Made by a program: the position numbers and the translations under genes. Shown here one piece after another: positions 33,511 through 42,900 of a stretch of 64,000 nucleotides of DNA (position 1 is its first letter; every line of letters starts with the position of its first letter). Under the pieces are notes generated by a model that did not search any database, was not told the origin of the DNA, and saw nothing but the letters and a program-made list of their open reading frames with translations. The stretch spans positions 1 through 64,000 of the forward strand of contig CBFHLC010000002.1 of assembly GCA_965656605.1 (NCBI GenBank), written 5' to 3'. This stretch comes from Litorivicinus sp965656605. GTDB lineage: Bacteria > Pseudomonadota > Gammaproteobacteria > Pseudomonadales > Litorivicinaceae.

Positions 33511-34695
33511 ATGTCATCTTTATTACTGCTCGGGGAGTTTCTTGGGAAATCCCAAGAGCTTGAATTCGACCTGGCGCTCGGTGGGCTGGTTGACAAAATA
33601 CTTGCGCATTTCCATTGTGAGGCCGCCAGTATTTGGCTGGCTGATCAAGGCGAATTAGAAGCTGTCGCCTGCGCAGGCCCCGTCTCCATCTTAGGAATCC
33701 GAGTCGATATCGAAGAAAGCCGAGTGGGATCGGTCTATCAAAAACAAGAAGTCGACTATTTCCATACCAAGCACCATGAGGGTGTTCGTAACCGCTCGGT
33801 CGATCAGTCCTCGGGCTTCGAGACCCGCGACTTGCTGACGGTACCTATTTGCTGGGGCACGTATCGCTTTGGTGCGTTGCAGCTAGTGAACTCGACGTGG
33901 CGAACGGGAATTGGTTTTCGCAAGGATGATATCGAGGCCGTCGAGGTCTTTGGCGCTGCCCTGGGCGCCGCACTCTTAAACAAAGATTTGGCTGAAAAAC
34001 AGACTCAAAGTGCCCTGTTACAACGTGACTTAAAGCAAGCGCAAGAGGCGCAGCAACTGTTGTTCCCTGAAATAACCGAAAAAGCCGCCGGTGTCGTGCT
34101 GCCATATCGAGGACTATCGGGCGACTTTTATGATTACTGGACCCATAACGGAAACCGTTATTTCGTGTTTGGTGACGTAGCGGGTAAGGGCGTGCAGGCT
34201 GCGATTACGGTCAGTCGTATACTGGGTATGGTGGGCCCGTCTTTGCGTGCCGGCGACTCGCTCGAGGCCGTGGTGGATCGTTTGAATAGCCACATGATCG
34301 AAGGCCTGCAAGGATTTTGCACCTTTGTTGTAGGCGTTATTAACGGCAACGGAATTCGGTACATCAACTGTGGCCATGCCGAAGTCTTTTTGTGCGGAAT
34401 TGAACTGACGCCATTGTCGGTGAGTTTCCCCCCGATTGGCGTGGCCGAGTTCGAATATCATAGCGAATTCATGGGAATTACGCCGGTCGTGACGCACTTA
34501 GTTGCAGCCAGCGACGGGCTGAGTGAATACCGTGGCGAGGCACCTAAGAGCTGGTCACCCCTGGAAGATCGAATCAAAGCTCTGGATCTGATGGGTTTGA
34601 CGCCGATAGAAATCGCACAGCGTCTGGTTGATCCGGTTGAACAAGGCACATTTCCCCAACACGATGACACCAGCGTGTTGTGTTTAAAGCTTTAA
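33511..34695 (+). CDS. GAF-domain PP2C/SpoIIE-type serine phosphatase
   Basis: 394 residues. A GAF-like sensor (about 20-155) is followed by a helical linker (LLQRDLKQAQEAQQLLFPE). The phosphatase domain (about 195-394) keeps its metal-binding acids: SGDFYDYW, FGDVAGKGVQ, ASDGLSEY and HDDTSVL. This is the RsbU/RsbP layout, a phosphatase that resets a phosphorylated STAS antagonist. The best candidate substrate is the STAS protein at 29402. It is convergent with the following histidine kinase gene, overlapping 4 bases at the stops. Confidence 0.88.
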   Translation: MSSLLLLGEFLGKSQELEFDLALGGLVDKILAHFHCEAASIWLADQGELEAVACAGPVSILGIRVDIEESRVGSVYQKQEVDYFHTKHHEGVRNRSVDQSSGFETRDLLTVPICWGTYRFGALQLVNSTWRTGIGFRKDDIEAVEVFGAALGAALLNKDLAEKQTQSALLQRDLKQAQEAQQLLFPEITEKAAGVVLPYRGLSGDFYDYWTHNGNRYFVFGDVAGKGVQAAITVSRILGMVGPSLRAGDSLEAVVDRLNSHMIEGLQGFCTFVVGVINGNGIRYINCGHAEVFLCGIELTPLSVSFPPIGVAEFEYHSEFMGITPVVTHLVAASDGLSEYRGEAPKSWSPLEDRIKALDLMGLTPIEIAQRLVDPVEQGTFPQHDDTSVLCLKL

Positions 34696-36032
34696 CTTGC
34701 CTCTGAGATATCAATCTCAAACGTCACCGGCGTGTCGGCCCGAACCAGGCGTATGTCGCCGCCCGTGGTATTCAACACTTGCTTACTAAGTGCCAGGCCC
34801 AAGCCGAACGAGTCCGGATGCGTAGAGCGGCTGATCAAAAATAAATTCGGGATTAGCTCCGGCGATATAGCCGGGCCATCGTTGCTAATTTGAATCAGCA
34901 CGCGACCGTTGTGGCGCTGAATTTTTAGATCCATGGTGACGGGCCTGTCTGCGTCGCGCACAGAGTTCACCGCATTACTCATCACGTTTAAGAACACTTG
35001 GGTCATAACGGCCCGGCTTTGCTCCAAAATTGGATTGGGCTGATCCTGCCAGGGGTTCACTTTAAATCGGTCATGGTGAGTCCGGGCCAAGCTGTCGGCC
35101 GCCAAGTTGATCAGCTCATGGGTGGTTGTCCGCAGCGAGGCGCTGTCTTGCGGTGGGGCGGCGAATAGCAGGCGGTACTCATGCAAGCGGGCCCGCATCA
35201 CCGATAAATTGTCTGCCGTTTTATCCAGTAACTCACCCGAAGGCAATTCTGACTTGAGCTGATGAACATAGTTAGAGGCAGCAGTAATCGGTTGGGCCAT
35301 CTCGTGGACAATGCCCTTGGCCAAATTCGCAATGAGTGCATCATGTTGCCAATTGGACGCGGCTTGCATTTGTAAGCTGTGGGCAGTCACTTCTGCATTG
35401 GTTTTTCGCAGTTCGTGATTCTTTTGTCGAATCGATTGGGATAACGATTGAATTCTGAAGATGGCTTCTCGGCTCCGACGCTCAAACAGGATGGATACAA
35501 CCGCAATGCTCGCAATGGTGATGCTACCGCCTACTATCTCGTTCCAGCCCGGCGCATCGGCTAACGTGCAAAAATATCCATAGCTCAGGGCGGACAAACT
35601 CCATAGGATGACTCGAGCAGCCCACGACTGTGGATGGAAAACAATAATGCCGCCCATGTTCAGCGCCAGCAATGCTTGGATCTCGCCGATATAGCTGGCC
35701 TCAGACGGATTTAGGGCCAATGTGCCGATGGCAAGGGTTTCGATCCACGCGATCAAACCGAGCAATAGGTAAAGGCGATGAGTACGGGCTGGAATGCGCG
35801 GTGCGCCGCTTAGTGACTGCAAAATACAAACCACAGTCAGGATACGAATACTTCTTAGCAGGATCACCCAGAGAGCCAGTGGGCTGCCAATTAGAACAAC
35901 GACGCTGACCACAATGTCGATGGCCAAGAAAACGCGATCCGATTGGCTGACGCCTCTTAAAACCCAATATTTAGACTCGCGAAAGCTGCTGGATTCAGAG
36001 CCCGCAAACGCCCTAAGTTTCGGCCAGATCAT
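34692..36032 (-). CDS. Membrane sensor histidine kinase
   Basis: 446 residues. About six hydrophobic segments fill residues 30-180; I recognise no family in this membrane sensor. A coiled coil follows, then a kinase core with phospho-His in AKGIVHEMAQPITAASNYV (DctB/FixL-like H box), N box VFLNVMSNAVNSV and a G region SFGLGLALSKQVL. Its start overlaps the end of the LuxR-type regulator gene by 20 bases; the two should work as a pair. Confidence 0.85.
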   Translation of the reverse strand: MIWPKLRAFAGSESSSFRESKYWVLRGVSQSDRVFLAIDIVVSVVVLIGSPLALWVILLRSIRILTVVCILQSLSGAPRIPARTHRLYLLLGLIAWIETLAIGTLALNPSEASYIGEIQALLALNMGGIIVFHPQSWAARVILWSLSALSYGYFCTLADAPGWNEIVGGSITIASIAVVSILFERRSREAIFRIQSLSQSIRQKNHELRKTNAEVTAHSLQMQAASNWQHDALIANLAKGIVHEMAQPITAASNYVHQLKSELPSGELLDKTADNLSVMRARLHEYRLLFAAPPQDSASLRTTTHELINLAADSLARTHHDRFKVNPWQDQPNPILEQSRAVMTQVFLNVMSNAVNSVRDADRPVTMDLKIQRHNGRVLIQISNDGPAISPELIPNLFLISRSTHPDSFGLGLALSKQVLNTTGGDIRLVRADTPVTFEIDISEAS

Positions 36033-36693
36033 CGGTGCTAAACAGGCTTGGCAGACGGAAGGGGTATTTATTAATCATGTACAGGGCCAGCTCTCGATAC
36101 AGCTCTTTGGCCTCGGCTTTGCCTATCTTGTTTGCGATGTTCATGCGATGCCCCTCGACTGTTCGAATGGACAGGCTGCTGGCCTCGGCTATTTGCGCAT
36201 TCTCGTGATAGACGGCACAACGCAGGGCAATCTTCCTCTCCCCAGGGGATAGCATTCTCAGTTGCTGGTTAACGCGCTCATAAAGCGCCAGCAATTCGCC
36301 CCGCTTTTTAACTTGTTCGATTGCTTTTAGGATATATCGGATCAATTCAGAAGGATCGGCCGGCTTTTCTAACACAGTGATCGCCTTTTTCATCATCAGC
36401 TGTGTGGCTTCGTTAACCGTGACGGTCGCTGTGTGCGCCAGATATACCGCGCCTGGGTCCAGGGCTTGCAGCTTCTCGATTACTTCATGCCCAGATCCTC
36501 CGGGCATGTGTAAATCGACGATCGAAACGGAGTTTTGAACCATCGCTTTGCTAGGATTAAACGCGGCGGCACTGGCATAGCGATACATCGGAAATTTCAG
36601 GCCTTTCAACAGAGCCACTAAACTATCCAGCACTTCGGTCTCGTCATCGAACAATAAAAGACTAACCGGTTCTTTGTGATCTTGAGTTTCCAT
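36013..36693 (-). CDS. FixJ/NarL-type response regulator with LuxR HTH
   Basis: 226 residues. The receiver domain (about 10-125) has the acidic pair in LLLFDDETEV, the phosphoacceptor Asp in SIVDLHMPGGSG and Lys in VLEKPADPSE. A short linker and a LuxR-type helix-turn-helix follow (about 155-215: NAQIAEASSLSIRTVEGHRMNI). It is the first gene of a two-gene operon with the kinase. Targets are unknown; the surrounding signalling and pilus genes are candidates. Confidence 0.9.
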   Translation of the reverse strand: METQDHKEPVSLLLFDDETEVLDSLVALLKGLKFPMYRYASAAAFNPSKAMVQNSVSIVDLHMPGGSGHEVIEKLQALDPGAVYLAHTATVTVNEATQLMMKKAITVLEKPADPSELIRYILKAIEQVKKRGELLALYERVNQQLRMLSPGERKIALRCAVYHENAQIAEASSLSIRTVEGHRMNIANKIGKAEAKELYRELALYMINKYPFRLPSLFSTDDLAET

Positions 36694-36795
36694 AGGTATC
36701 AGTCTGACGTGTGTGGTGTTGAGTTCAACGGTTATGACGCATCGGGGATGCGTCAGGTCTGAATAGTGGTTGGCAGTACATCAACCTATCAACCC

Positions 36796-37716
36796 TCAGG
36801 CTCTTCGGCTGCCAACTAGCTCACCCAAGCTGGCGGCAGTGAATAACAGTGCGCGGATAGGAACTAGGGGTAGTGAGACTATGCCGGCGATAATGCAGAT
36901 TGCACTTTGAAGCTGTGTCGCCAGGCCCGCGCGACCGTGCATTAGTGATGCTCGATCCCGATGGTGACGGTAGTGCCCCTTAACGCTCAGAGCATCGGTG
37001 GTTGAACTTAGCCGGACGGACACATCGGTTTCCCAACAGACTCGCCGGTCGTGTTTTTTTGCGAGCTCAACCAGATACGTAAGCGACCCGGTTGGTTCTG
37101 AGGAAAAACGAAAATTTTCGCTTCGTATTAGTTTCATCTCAAACAGGCAGTTGTTGATTGAGGGAGTCAGGGCTTGGACGTTGTCATATGCGGTCAGTAG
37201 TCTGCTGCGACGTTTTTCGGTCCTCTCCAGTCGGCGGTGGATTTGTTGTTCAATCCAAGATGCGTTGTCAGCCAATGTGGGTGGACCGGTTGGCCCTGCA
37301 ATGATTGCGGCAGAGGTACGGCGATAGGTGTTGCACAGTGTGCATAACCAGTCCGACTCCAGGCGAGTACCTTCGCGAACTAGCACTACCAAATCAGCAT
37401 TTTGCAGACGGGCCTCACCGGTGGCTCGATTGAGTCTCATATCAGCGCTCAAATTCGGCAACAAGGCGTAGTCCATTGCGAAATAGGGATGATGTTTCCG
37501 CCTGGTTTGATTGACTAGGCTGCTGACAATAGGGGCTGGTGTCTGCTCGATCACCAGCACACGGGCATCCAGGGTGTGATCACAGTTTTGAATGGTTAGG
37601 TCGTGCAGGGTTGGCTCCAGTTCGACCTTTTCTCCAGACGACATAACGCACACCAAGACTCGCAAGTGCTCTTGGTATTGCTCGGGGATTGCGTCAATCG
37701 GACCTCGTGTTTTCAT
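36796..37716 (-). CDS. Glycosyltransferase-2-like protein lacking a clear DxD motif
   Basis: 306 residues. The N-terminal 140 residues have the order of a GT-A glycosyltransferase: a hydrophobic first strand LRVLVCVMSSGE, LNRATGEARLQNADLVVLV and SDWLCTL. These resemble RN.A...A.....FLDDD....WL of family 2 enzymes. At the place of the metal-binding acidic triplet it reads VREGTRLESDWL, with no DxD. A hydrophobic C-terminal segment (AICIIAGIVSLPLVPIRALLF) suggests a membrane anchor. It may be inactive or a distant relative; the assignment is tentative. Confidence 0.45.
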   Translation of the reverse strand: MKTRGPIDAIPEQYQEHLRVLVCVMSSGEKVELEPTLHDLTIQNCDHTLDARVLVIEQTPAPIVSSLVNQTRRKHHPYFAMDYALLPNLSADMRLNRATGEARLQNADLVVLVREGTRLESDWLCTLCNTYRRTSAAIIAGPTGPPTLADNASWIEQQIHRRLERTEKRRSRLLTAYDNVQALTPSINNCLFEMKLIRSENFRFSSEPTGSLTYLVELAKKHDRRVCWETDVSVRLSSTTDALSVKGHYRHHRDRASLMHGRAGLATQLQSAICIIAGIVSLPLVPIRALLFTAASLGELVGSRRA

Positions 37717-37852
37717 GGGACTAATGTGACATGAAACGCTGGTGCATTCCCCGTGCTAACTACCTGATTAATTTCGTTAAAACCGCGTGTGATTTGCGGG
37801 GATTAACCCAGGTTAAGGTGTTTTACTGAGGGACTGTGACAAAACAACTTCT

Positions 37853-37920
37853 CCAGAACGGCGGCTCTGGTTTTACGCAATTTTTCCAGGCTGTCTTGCC
37901 CCGTTCTGCGGGGCTTTTTT
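37853..37920 (+). promoter_or_regulatory. Possible attenuator leader with competing hairpins
   Basis: Hairpin 1 pairs CCAGA (37853-37857) with TCTGG (37866-37870). The terminator pairs GCCCCG (37898-37903) with CGGGGC (37909-37914) and is followed by six T. An alternative pairing, CAGAACGG (37854-37861) with CCGTTCTG (37901-37908), would break both. The layout fits transcription attenuation; the switching signal is unknown. Confidence 0.45.
37898..37920 (+). terminator. Intrinsic terminator just upstream of the winged-helix gene
   Basis: A six-base GC stem with a five-base loop and a T6 tail. It ends 30 bases before ATG 37951, with no plus-strand gene upstream. It therefore ends either a leader RNA or a small RNA. 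Confidence 0.75.
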
Positions 37921-37950
37921 ATGAGCAAAAAGAAGAGTACAGGACGGGTT

Positions 37951-38271
37951 ATGAGCCAGGTTGATATGCTGTCCGCGGCGCATCGCATACGTCTGACACT
38001 GCAACAAGTCGAGCACCACCTAGGCATGGGTGATCTCTCGCCGGTGGAAGCTAAGGTAGTGGCCTGTATCGGGCAGGCTCAGATCGAAGGATATGCGATT
38101 TCTGCTGATTCGCTGGCGCAGCGGTACGGTTGGGTGGAAACCAGTCGGATCAATGTTTTTCGAGCTATTGATTCGTTAAGCCGATCGGGGTGGGTCACTC
38201 GGAAATTGTCACGCAGCGACAATCGCGTCAAGCATCTAGAGTTGTGTGCCGCCAACTTGGTCAGCGACTAA
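37951..38271 (+). CDS. Small winged-helix (MarR-like) DNA-binding protein
   Basis: 106 residues from ATG 37951, preceded by AGGACGG. ATG 37921, 30 bases upstream in the same frame, abuts the T run of a terminator and is unlikely to be used. The second half looks like a winged helix: SADSLAQRYGWVETSRINVF, then AIDSLSRSGWVTRKLSRSDN with a wing ending in VKHLEL. No ligand domain is visible. It is probably a transcription regulator that may be controlled by the leader just upstream. Its end overlaps the TetR gene end by 11 bases. Confidence 0.55.
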   Translation: MSQVDMLSAAHRIRLTLQQVEHHLGMGDLSPVEAKVVACIGQAQIEGYAISADSLAQRYGWVETSRINVFRAIDSLSRSGWVTRKLSRSDNRVKHLELCAANLVSD

Positions 38272-38851
38272 AACGCGCCACTATCGCCTCTAAAAATCCG
38301 TCCGGCGTTTCTGGCACATAATTAGGCGTATACATCGCGCCAAACATCAAATGCCCAGCCAATGCGTGAACAAAGGCCATCGCGGTTTGATCGTAGGGCG
38401 CAAAGCGCTGATCAGGGTCGTGACGCTCAAAGGTGCTGGCCAGGTGATTGCAGATCGCCTGTGGGCCCGCCTCGTTAAACAGCTCTGCGATATGCGGATG
38501 TTTCTTGATCGAGGTGACCAGGGCGTATTTCATCTCGATGACGTCCGAATCACTCATCAAATCCAGAATTCGCTGGCCGCGATCCATCAACTCATCGTGT
38601 AGCGTGTCGTTACGCGGCATTGAGGCTTCGTCAAAAAATGCGTTGAGCTTGCCGGAAATAACCGTTTCAAACAGCGCATCCTTGTTGGGGAAGTGGCTGT
38701 ATAGGGTTTGCTTGGAGACCCCTGCGGCCTTGGCAATTTTGTCCATGCTGACGCCAAACCCCTCAGACATGAATAGCTCGGCTGCGCCACACAGAATCGC
38801 CTGAGCCTTTTCGGGGTCTTTCGGCCGTCCTGGCCGGGTCATATCGTTCAT
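38261..38851 (-). CDS. TetR-family repressor of the adjacent RND efflux genes
   Basis: About 196 residues from ATG 38851. The helix-turn-helix is at about 25-60 (VSMDKIAKAAGVSKQTLYSHFPNKDALFE), followed by a helical ligand-binding domain. A longer frame back to 38938 is open, but it would cross the operator region and add non-TetR residues. It is divergent from the efflux genes, and two similar palindromes lie between the starts. It therefore probably represses both itself and the pump until an effector binds. Confidence 0.9.
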   Translation of the reverse strand: MNDMTRPGRPKDPEKAQAILCGAAELFMSEGFGVSMDKIAKAAGVSKQTLYSHFPNKDALFETVISGKLNAFFDEASMPRNDTLHDELMDRGQRILDLMSDSDVIEMKYALVTSIKKHPHIAELFNEAGPQAICNHLASTFERHDPDQRFAPYDQTAMAFVHALAGHLMFGAMYTPNYVPETPDGFLEAIVARFSR

Positions 38852-38860
38852 AAGTTCACA

Positions 38861-38881
38861 TTTGCTGGACTGATTAGTTTG
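38861..38881. promoter_or_regulatory. TetR-type operator, weaker copy
   Basis: Matches the stronger palindrome at 38909-38929 (read on the other strand) at about 15 of 21 positions, including CTGGACTG and TAGTTTG. It begins ten bases upstream of the TetR start and suits autorepression. Confidence 0.5.
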
Positions 38882-38908
38882 ATATTTAGCAGTACCTGCC
38901 GTAATAAT

Positions 38909-38929
38909 CAAACTAGACAGTCCAGTTTG
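38909..38929. promoter_or_regulatory. TetR-type operator palindrome
   Basis: A 21-base palindrome with outer arms CAAACT and AGTTTG and inner halves GACAGTC. Only one symmetric pair of positions fails to match, apart from the central base. It ends 12 bases before the fusion-protein gene start, so bound repressor would block transcription or initiation. Confidence 0.65.
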
Positions 38930-38941
38930 AGGAATCAAGGC

Positions 38942-39973
38942 GTGAAATCTACTCTTTTGCTATTGGCTGCATTGGCCGCCCCTGTGATGGCCGAGCGAGT
39001 ATTGCCAGTCAGCACTATTGCCGCAGTCCCTGCTAGCCAAATCAGTATTGAACGATCACTGCTGGGGCAGATCGAAGCACTGGACTCGGCAACCCTGGGC
39101 TTTGAATTGGCCGGTCGCGTTGATGCATTGCAGGTGCGCGAGGGTGATTCAGTGATGGCCGGTCAGGTTCTGGCGGTTCTGGATACAGATTTAGTCGATC
39201 AGCGTATTGCCGAAGCCAAGGCGGCATTGGTGCAAACGCAGACGCAGCTTAAGTTGAGCCGATCAACCCTGGCGCGTTTGCTGGGGGCTCGCGAGCAGGG
39301 GGCAATCACGGATCAACAGATTGACGAGGCTCGCCAGCAGCTGGACGCTGCCTCGGCAGGCCTTGCGGCATCGCAGGCCCAGCTGGATACCTTGCTGGTC
39401 GAGCGCGCTAAACATCAGCTGATCGCGCCTTTTGATGGGCAGATCACTGTGCGCCACTTATCACCCGGTGCGGTGATTGGGGCGGGTGCGCCGGTATTTG
39501 ATTTAGTCACTCAGCAACTGCGTGCCCGGATCTCGGTACCTCAAGGACTATCGGTCGAGGTCGGGCAGGCATTAACTCTCAGCCAAGGGGATCAGTCGGC
39601 CAGCGGCGAAGTCTACGCCTGGTTGCCACAGCGGGATGCGTTAACGGCGGCTCGCCAAGCGTGGGTCAGCGTGCCTGCGGGGACCGGTTGGGTCAGTGGC
39701 GACTGGATTCAGGCTCAGGTCATTCAGCAACAGGCTGCCCAAGGTTTCTGGGTGCCGGTTCAGGCGTTGGGCCGTGATGCGGCTGGTTGGATTTTGTACC
39801 GGGTGGATGCGGACGGCCGAGCCCAGCAGACGGCGGTTCAGGTATTGCAAAGCGATGGGCAGCGAGCCTTAATTAATGGCCCGATTCAGGCCGGTGACAC
39901 CTTGGTCTCCGAGGGGTTGCATCGCATGGTGCCTGGCCAGCGGGTCGAGGTGGCTGAGGTCGTGGCACAATGA
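38942..39973 (+). CDS. RND efflux periplasmic adaptor (membrane fusion protein)
   Basis: 343 residues from GTG 38942, with GAGG upstream and a signal peptide (MKSTLLLLAALAAPVMA). The lipoyl halves are GFELAGRVDALQVREGDSV and HQLIAPFDGQITVRHLSPG. They flank a coiled-coil hairpin (about 85-165) rich in Ala, Gln and Leu, followed by barrel and membrane-proximal domains. It bridges the RND pump to an outer-membrane channel; no TolC-like gene is present in the window. It overlaps the pump gene by 4 bases. Confidence 0.92.
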   Translation: MKSTLLLLAALAAPVMAERVLPVSTIAAVPASQISIERSLLGQIEALDSATLGFELAGRVDALQVREGDSVMAGQVLAVLDTDLVDQRIAEAKAALVQTQTQLKLSRSTLARLLGAREQGAITDQQIDEARQQLDAASAGLAASQAQLDTLLVERAKHQLIAPFDGQITVRHLSPGAVIGAGAPVFDLVTQQLRARISVPQGLSVEVGQALTLSQGDQSASGEVYAWLPQRDALTAARQAWVSVPAGTGWVSGDWIQAQVIQQQAAQGFWVPVQALGRDAAGWILYRVDADGRAQQTAVQVLQSDGQRALINGPIQAGDTLVSEGLHRMVPGQRVEVAEVVAQ

Positions 39974-42900
39974 AAAACCTGGCCCGCTCGATCTATCACA
40001 ATCCCTATCAGCTATGGCTTAGCCTAATTCTGCTGCTGGTCGCGGGACTGTCTGCCTTTGCTAACTTGCCTCGACTTGAAGACCCCCGGCTACTAAACCG
40101 GTTTCCGGTTATCACCACGACTTTCCCCGGCGCTGCGCCTGAGCAAGTAGAAGCACTCATCACCAAGCCCATGGAAGATGCCATGCGTGAGGTGCCCCAG
40201 GTGGCCAAGCTTGAGACCACTAGCTCAACCGGTTTTTCGGTGGTCGCCATCGAGCTGGATGATTCAGTAAACAAGGACAATCAAGCTGAAATTATTGCCA
40301 AGGTTCGCGAAGAGATGGAGCAGGTCGAGTTACCTGCAGCCGCCCTCGAGCCTGAATTGTCCACCAACGATGGCGACGGTGCCTACACCCTAATTGCGGG
40401 CGTGAAATGGACGGGTCAGGGCGAGCCCGATCGTGGCCGCATGACGCGGGCTGCCGAGGTGATCGAGGATCGTTTGCGTCAATTGTCGGGCACCGAATAC
40501 GTCAAATTGATCGGCGAGGTGACCCAAGAGATACAAATCGATGTTGATCAGCGCCGTCTAGCCCAGTCCGGTCTGAGCCTACTAGCGATACAGCAAGCCC
40601 TAGCCGGGGCGGATATTAACGGCGCGGCCGGTGCATTAAACCAGTCCCAAAGCAACTTGAATCTAAACCTATCCGGAAGCTTCGACGACTTGCAGCGTAT
40701 TCGGGATATTCCCATACGTGTGCAGGATGCCCAGCAACTGCGCTTGTCTGATATCGCTCAGGTGTCGGTGGGCTGGAAAACGCCGGAGGAGACACGCACA
40801 CGGGTTAACGGCTTCCCAACGGTGATGATCGGCGCGCGGGTGAATCCGCAGGTTCGGGTTGATAATTGGACGCAGTCTGCGCAGGTGGTGTTGTCCGAGG
40901 TCGGCGATGAGCTAGCCCAGCCGATCGAGGTATTCGAGGTCTTTGTTCAGGCGAAATACACCAACGAGCGTCTGGATGAGTTGGGCGCCAACCTAGTGCT
41001 GGGGGCCGCGATTGTGCTGGCCGTGGTGTTTGTATTTATGGGTTGGCGGGCGGCGTTGGTGGTCGGTTTGGCGTTGCCGCTGACCTTTAGTGGTGTGTTG
41101 TTCGGACTGTCGCTGCTGGGCGTTCAGATTCACCAGATGAGTGTGTTTGGCATGATCATCGCCTTGGGTCTTTTGATCGACAACGCCATTGTGATGGTCG
41201 ATGAGGTTCGCACGCGATTACGTGCCGGGGATGAGCCACTTAAGGCCCTAACCGGCTCAGTCGGATTTCTCAGTGGTCCTCTGTTTGCGTCGACCCTTAC
41301 CACGGTGCTGGGGTTTGCTCCGATCTTGTTGCTCAACGGAGCGATCGGTGACTTTATCGGCGCTATCGCAATTTCAGTCAGCTTGGCATTGCTAATCAGC
41401 TACGTGTTGAGCATGACCTTGCTGCCAGCCTTGGCTGCGCGCTATGGCGGCTCTGCCGGTCACGGTTTTTGGGCGAACGGCCTGACGATTCCGCCGTTGA
41501 CCCAAGCCTTCCGTGCGCTGATTTATCGCATGACTCAATTTGCGCCGATCGGTGTGCTGGTTGCGATGGTACCTGCGGTGGCGGGCTTTGCCCTGGTCGG
41601 CACCTTGGGTTTGCAATTCTTTCCGGCTGCGGATCGCGATCACTTCGAAGTCAAGATTACCCTGCCCAGAACGGTGTCCTTAGCTGAAACCGAGGCTGCC
41701 TTGGATCAGATAGAGACGCTGGTCGATGATCAGTTGCAGCCGATTCAGGCGACTTGGAGTTTTGGTGAGTCCCACCCGGCGGTCTACTACAACCAGATCC
41801 GTGAGCAGCGCCGCAACGACAGCTACCTACACGGCGTGTTGACCTTCAATTCTGCAGATGAATCCCGAGCGGCCTTGGCTCAGATTCAGCCCTTGCTGGA
41901 TCAGGCATTGCCGCAGGCGCGTGTGGTGGCTTTGCCCTTTGGACAAGGCCCGCCGGTGGCTTTTCCCATTGCATTCCGCCTGTTTGGCGAGGACCTGCAA
42001 GTGCTGGCGGATTTGGGCCTGCAGATGCGCGGCGTGATTCAAAACCATCCGCAGATTCTGCATTCCAACGCGACGATTTCCGAGGACGGCCTGCGCATGG
42101 GGTTTGTTGCAGACGAGGCCCGCCTGCGACAGGTCGGAATGAGTCTGTCTGATTTGAGTCTGCAGATGACTGCTGCTACCGATGGAATTCTGTCGGGGGA
42201 CTTGATGGATGGTCTGACGGATTTGCCTGTCCGGGTTCGCCTGCAGGGCGATCAGCGCGATCAGTTAAGTGACCTATCTGGAATCCAGATCCTGACCCCG
42301 ACCGGTCAGTCACTAGCACTGTCCTCGCTGGGGGATTGGCAGCTTCAGCCCGAGCCGGGTGCGATCACGCGCTTTAACGGGCAGCGACTGAATACGCTAG
42401 GCGCTTGGCTAATGCCGGGTGCTCTGGCCATTGATGTCAGTGCAGAATTGGCCGAGCAGTTGGCCGAAATTGATATGCCGCCTGGCTATCGCTTTGAAGT
42501 GGCGGGGGAATCTGAAGAGCAGGGTGATTCGATCGGGGCGCTGGCGGTTAACCTGCCTATTTTGTTGGTCGCTGTTATCGCGACCCTGATTCTTTCCTTC
42601 CGCAGTGTGCGACTGGCCGGCGTTGTCATGCTGGTCGGTGTGCTGTCGATTGGTTCGGGTTTGTTTGCCCTCGCCATTGCTGGATACCCTTTGGGCTTTA
42701 ACCCCATCCTGGGCACGGCAGGATTGCTGGGTGTCGCGATCAACGGATCCATTGTGGTGTTGGCGGCGATTCAGGCCAGTCCTACAGCTAGAGCCGGGGA
42801 TCCTGCGGCGTTAACCGAAGCGACTTTAAGCTGCTCTCGACACATTCTGTCGACCACGCTGACGACCATGGGCGGGTTCTTGCCGTTGATTCTGGGCGGT

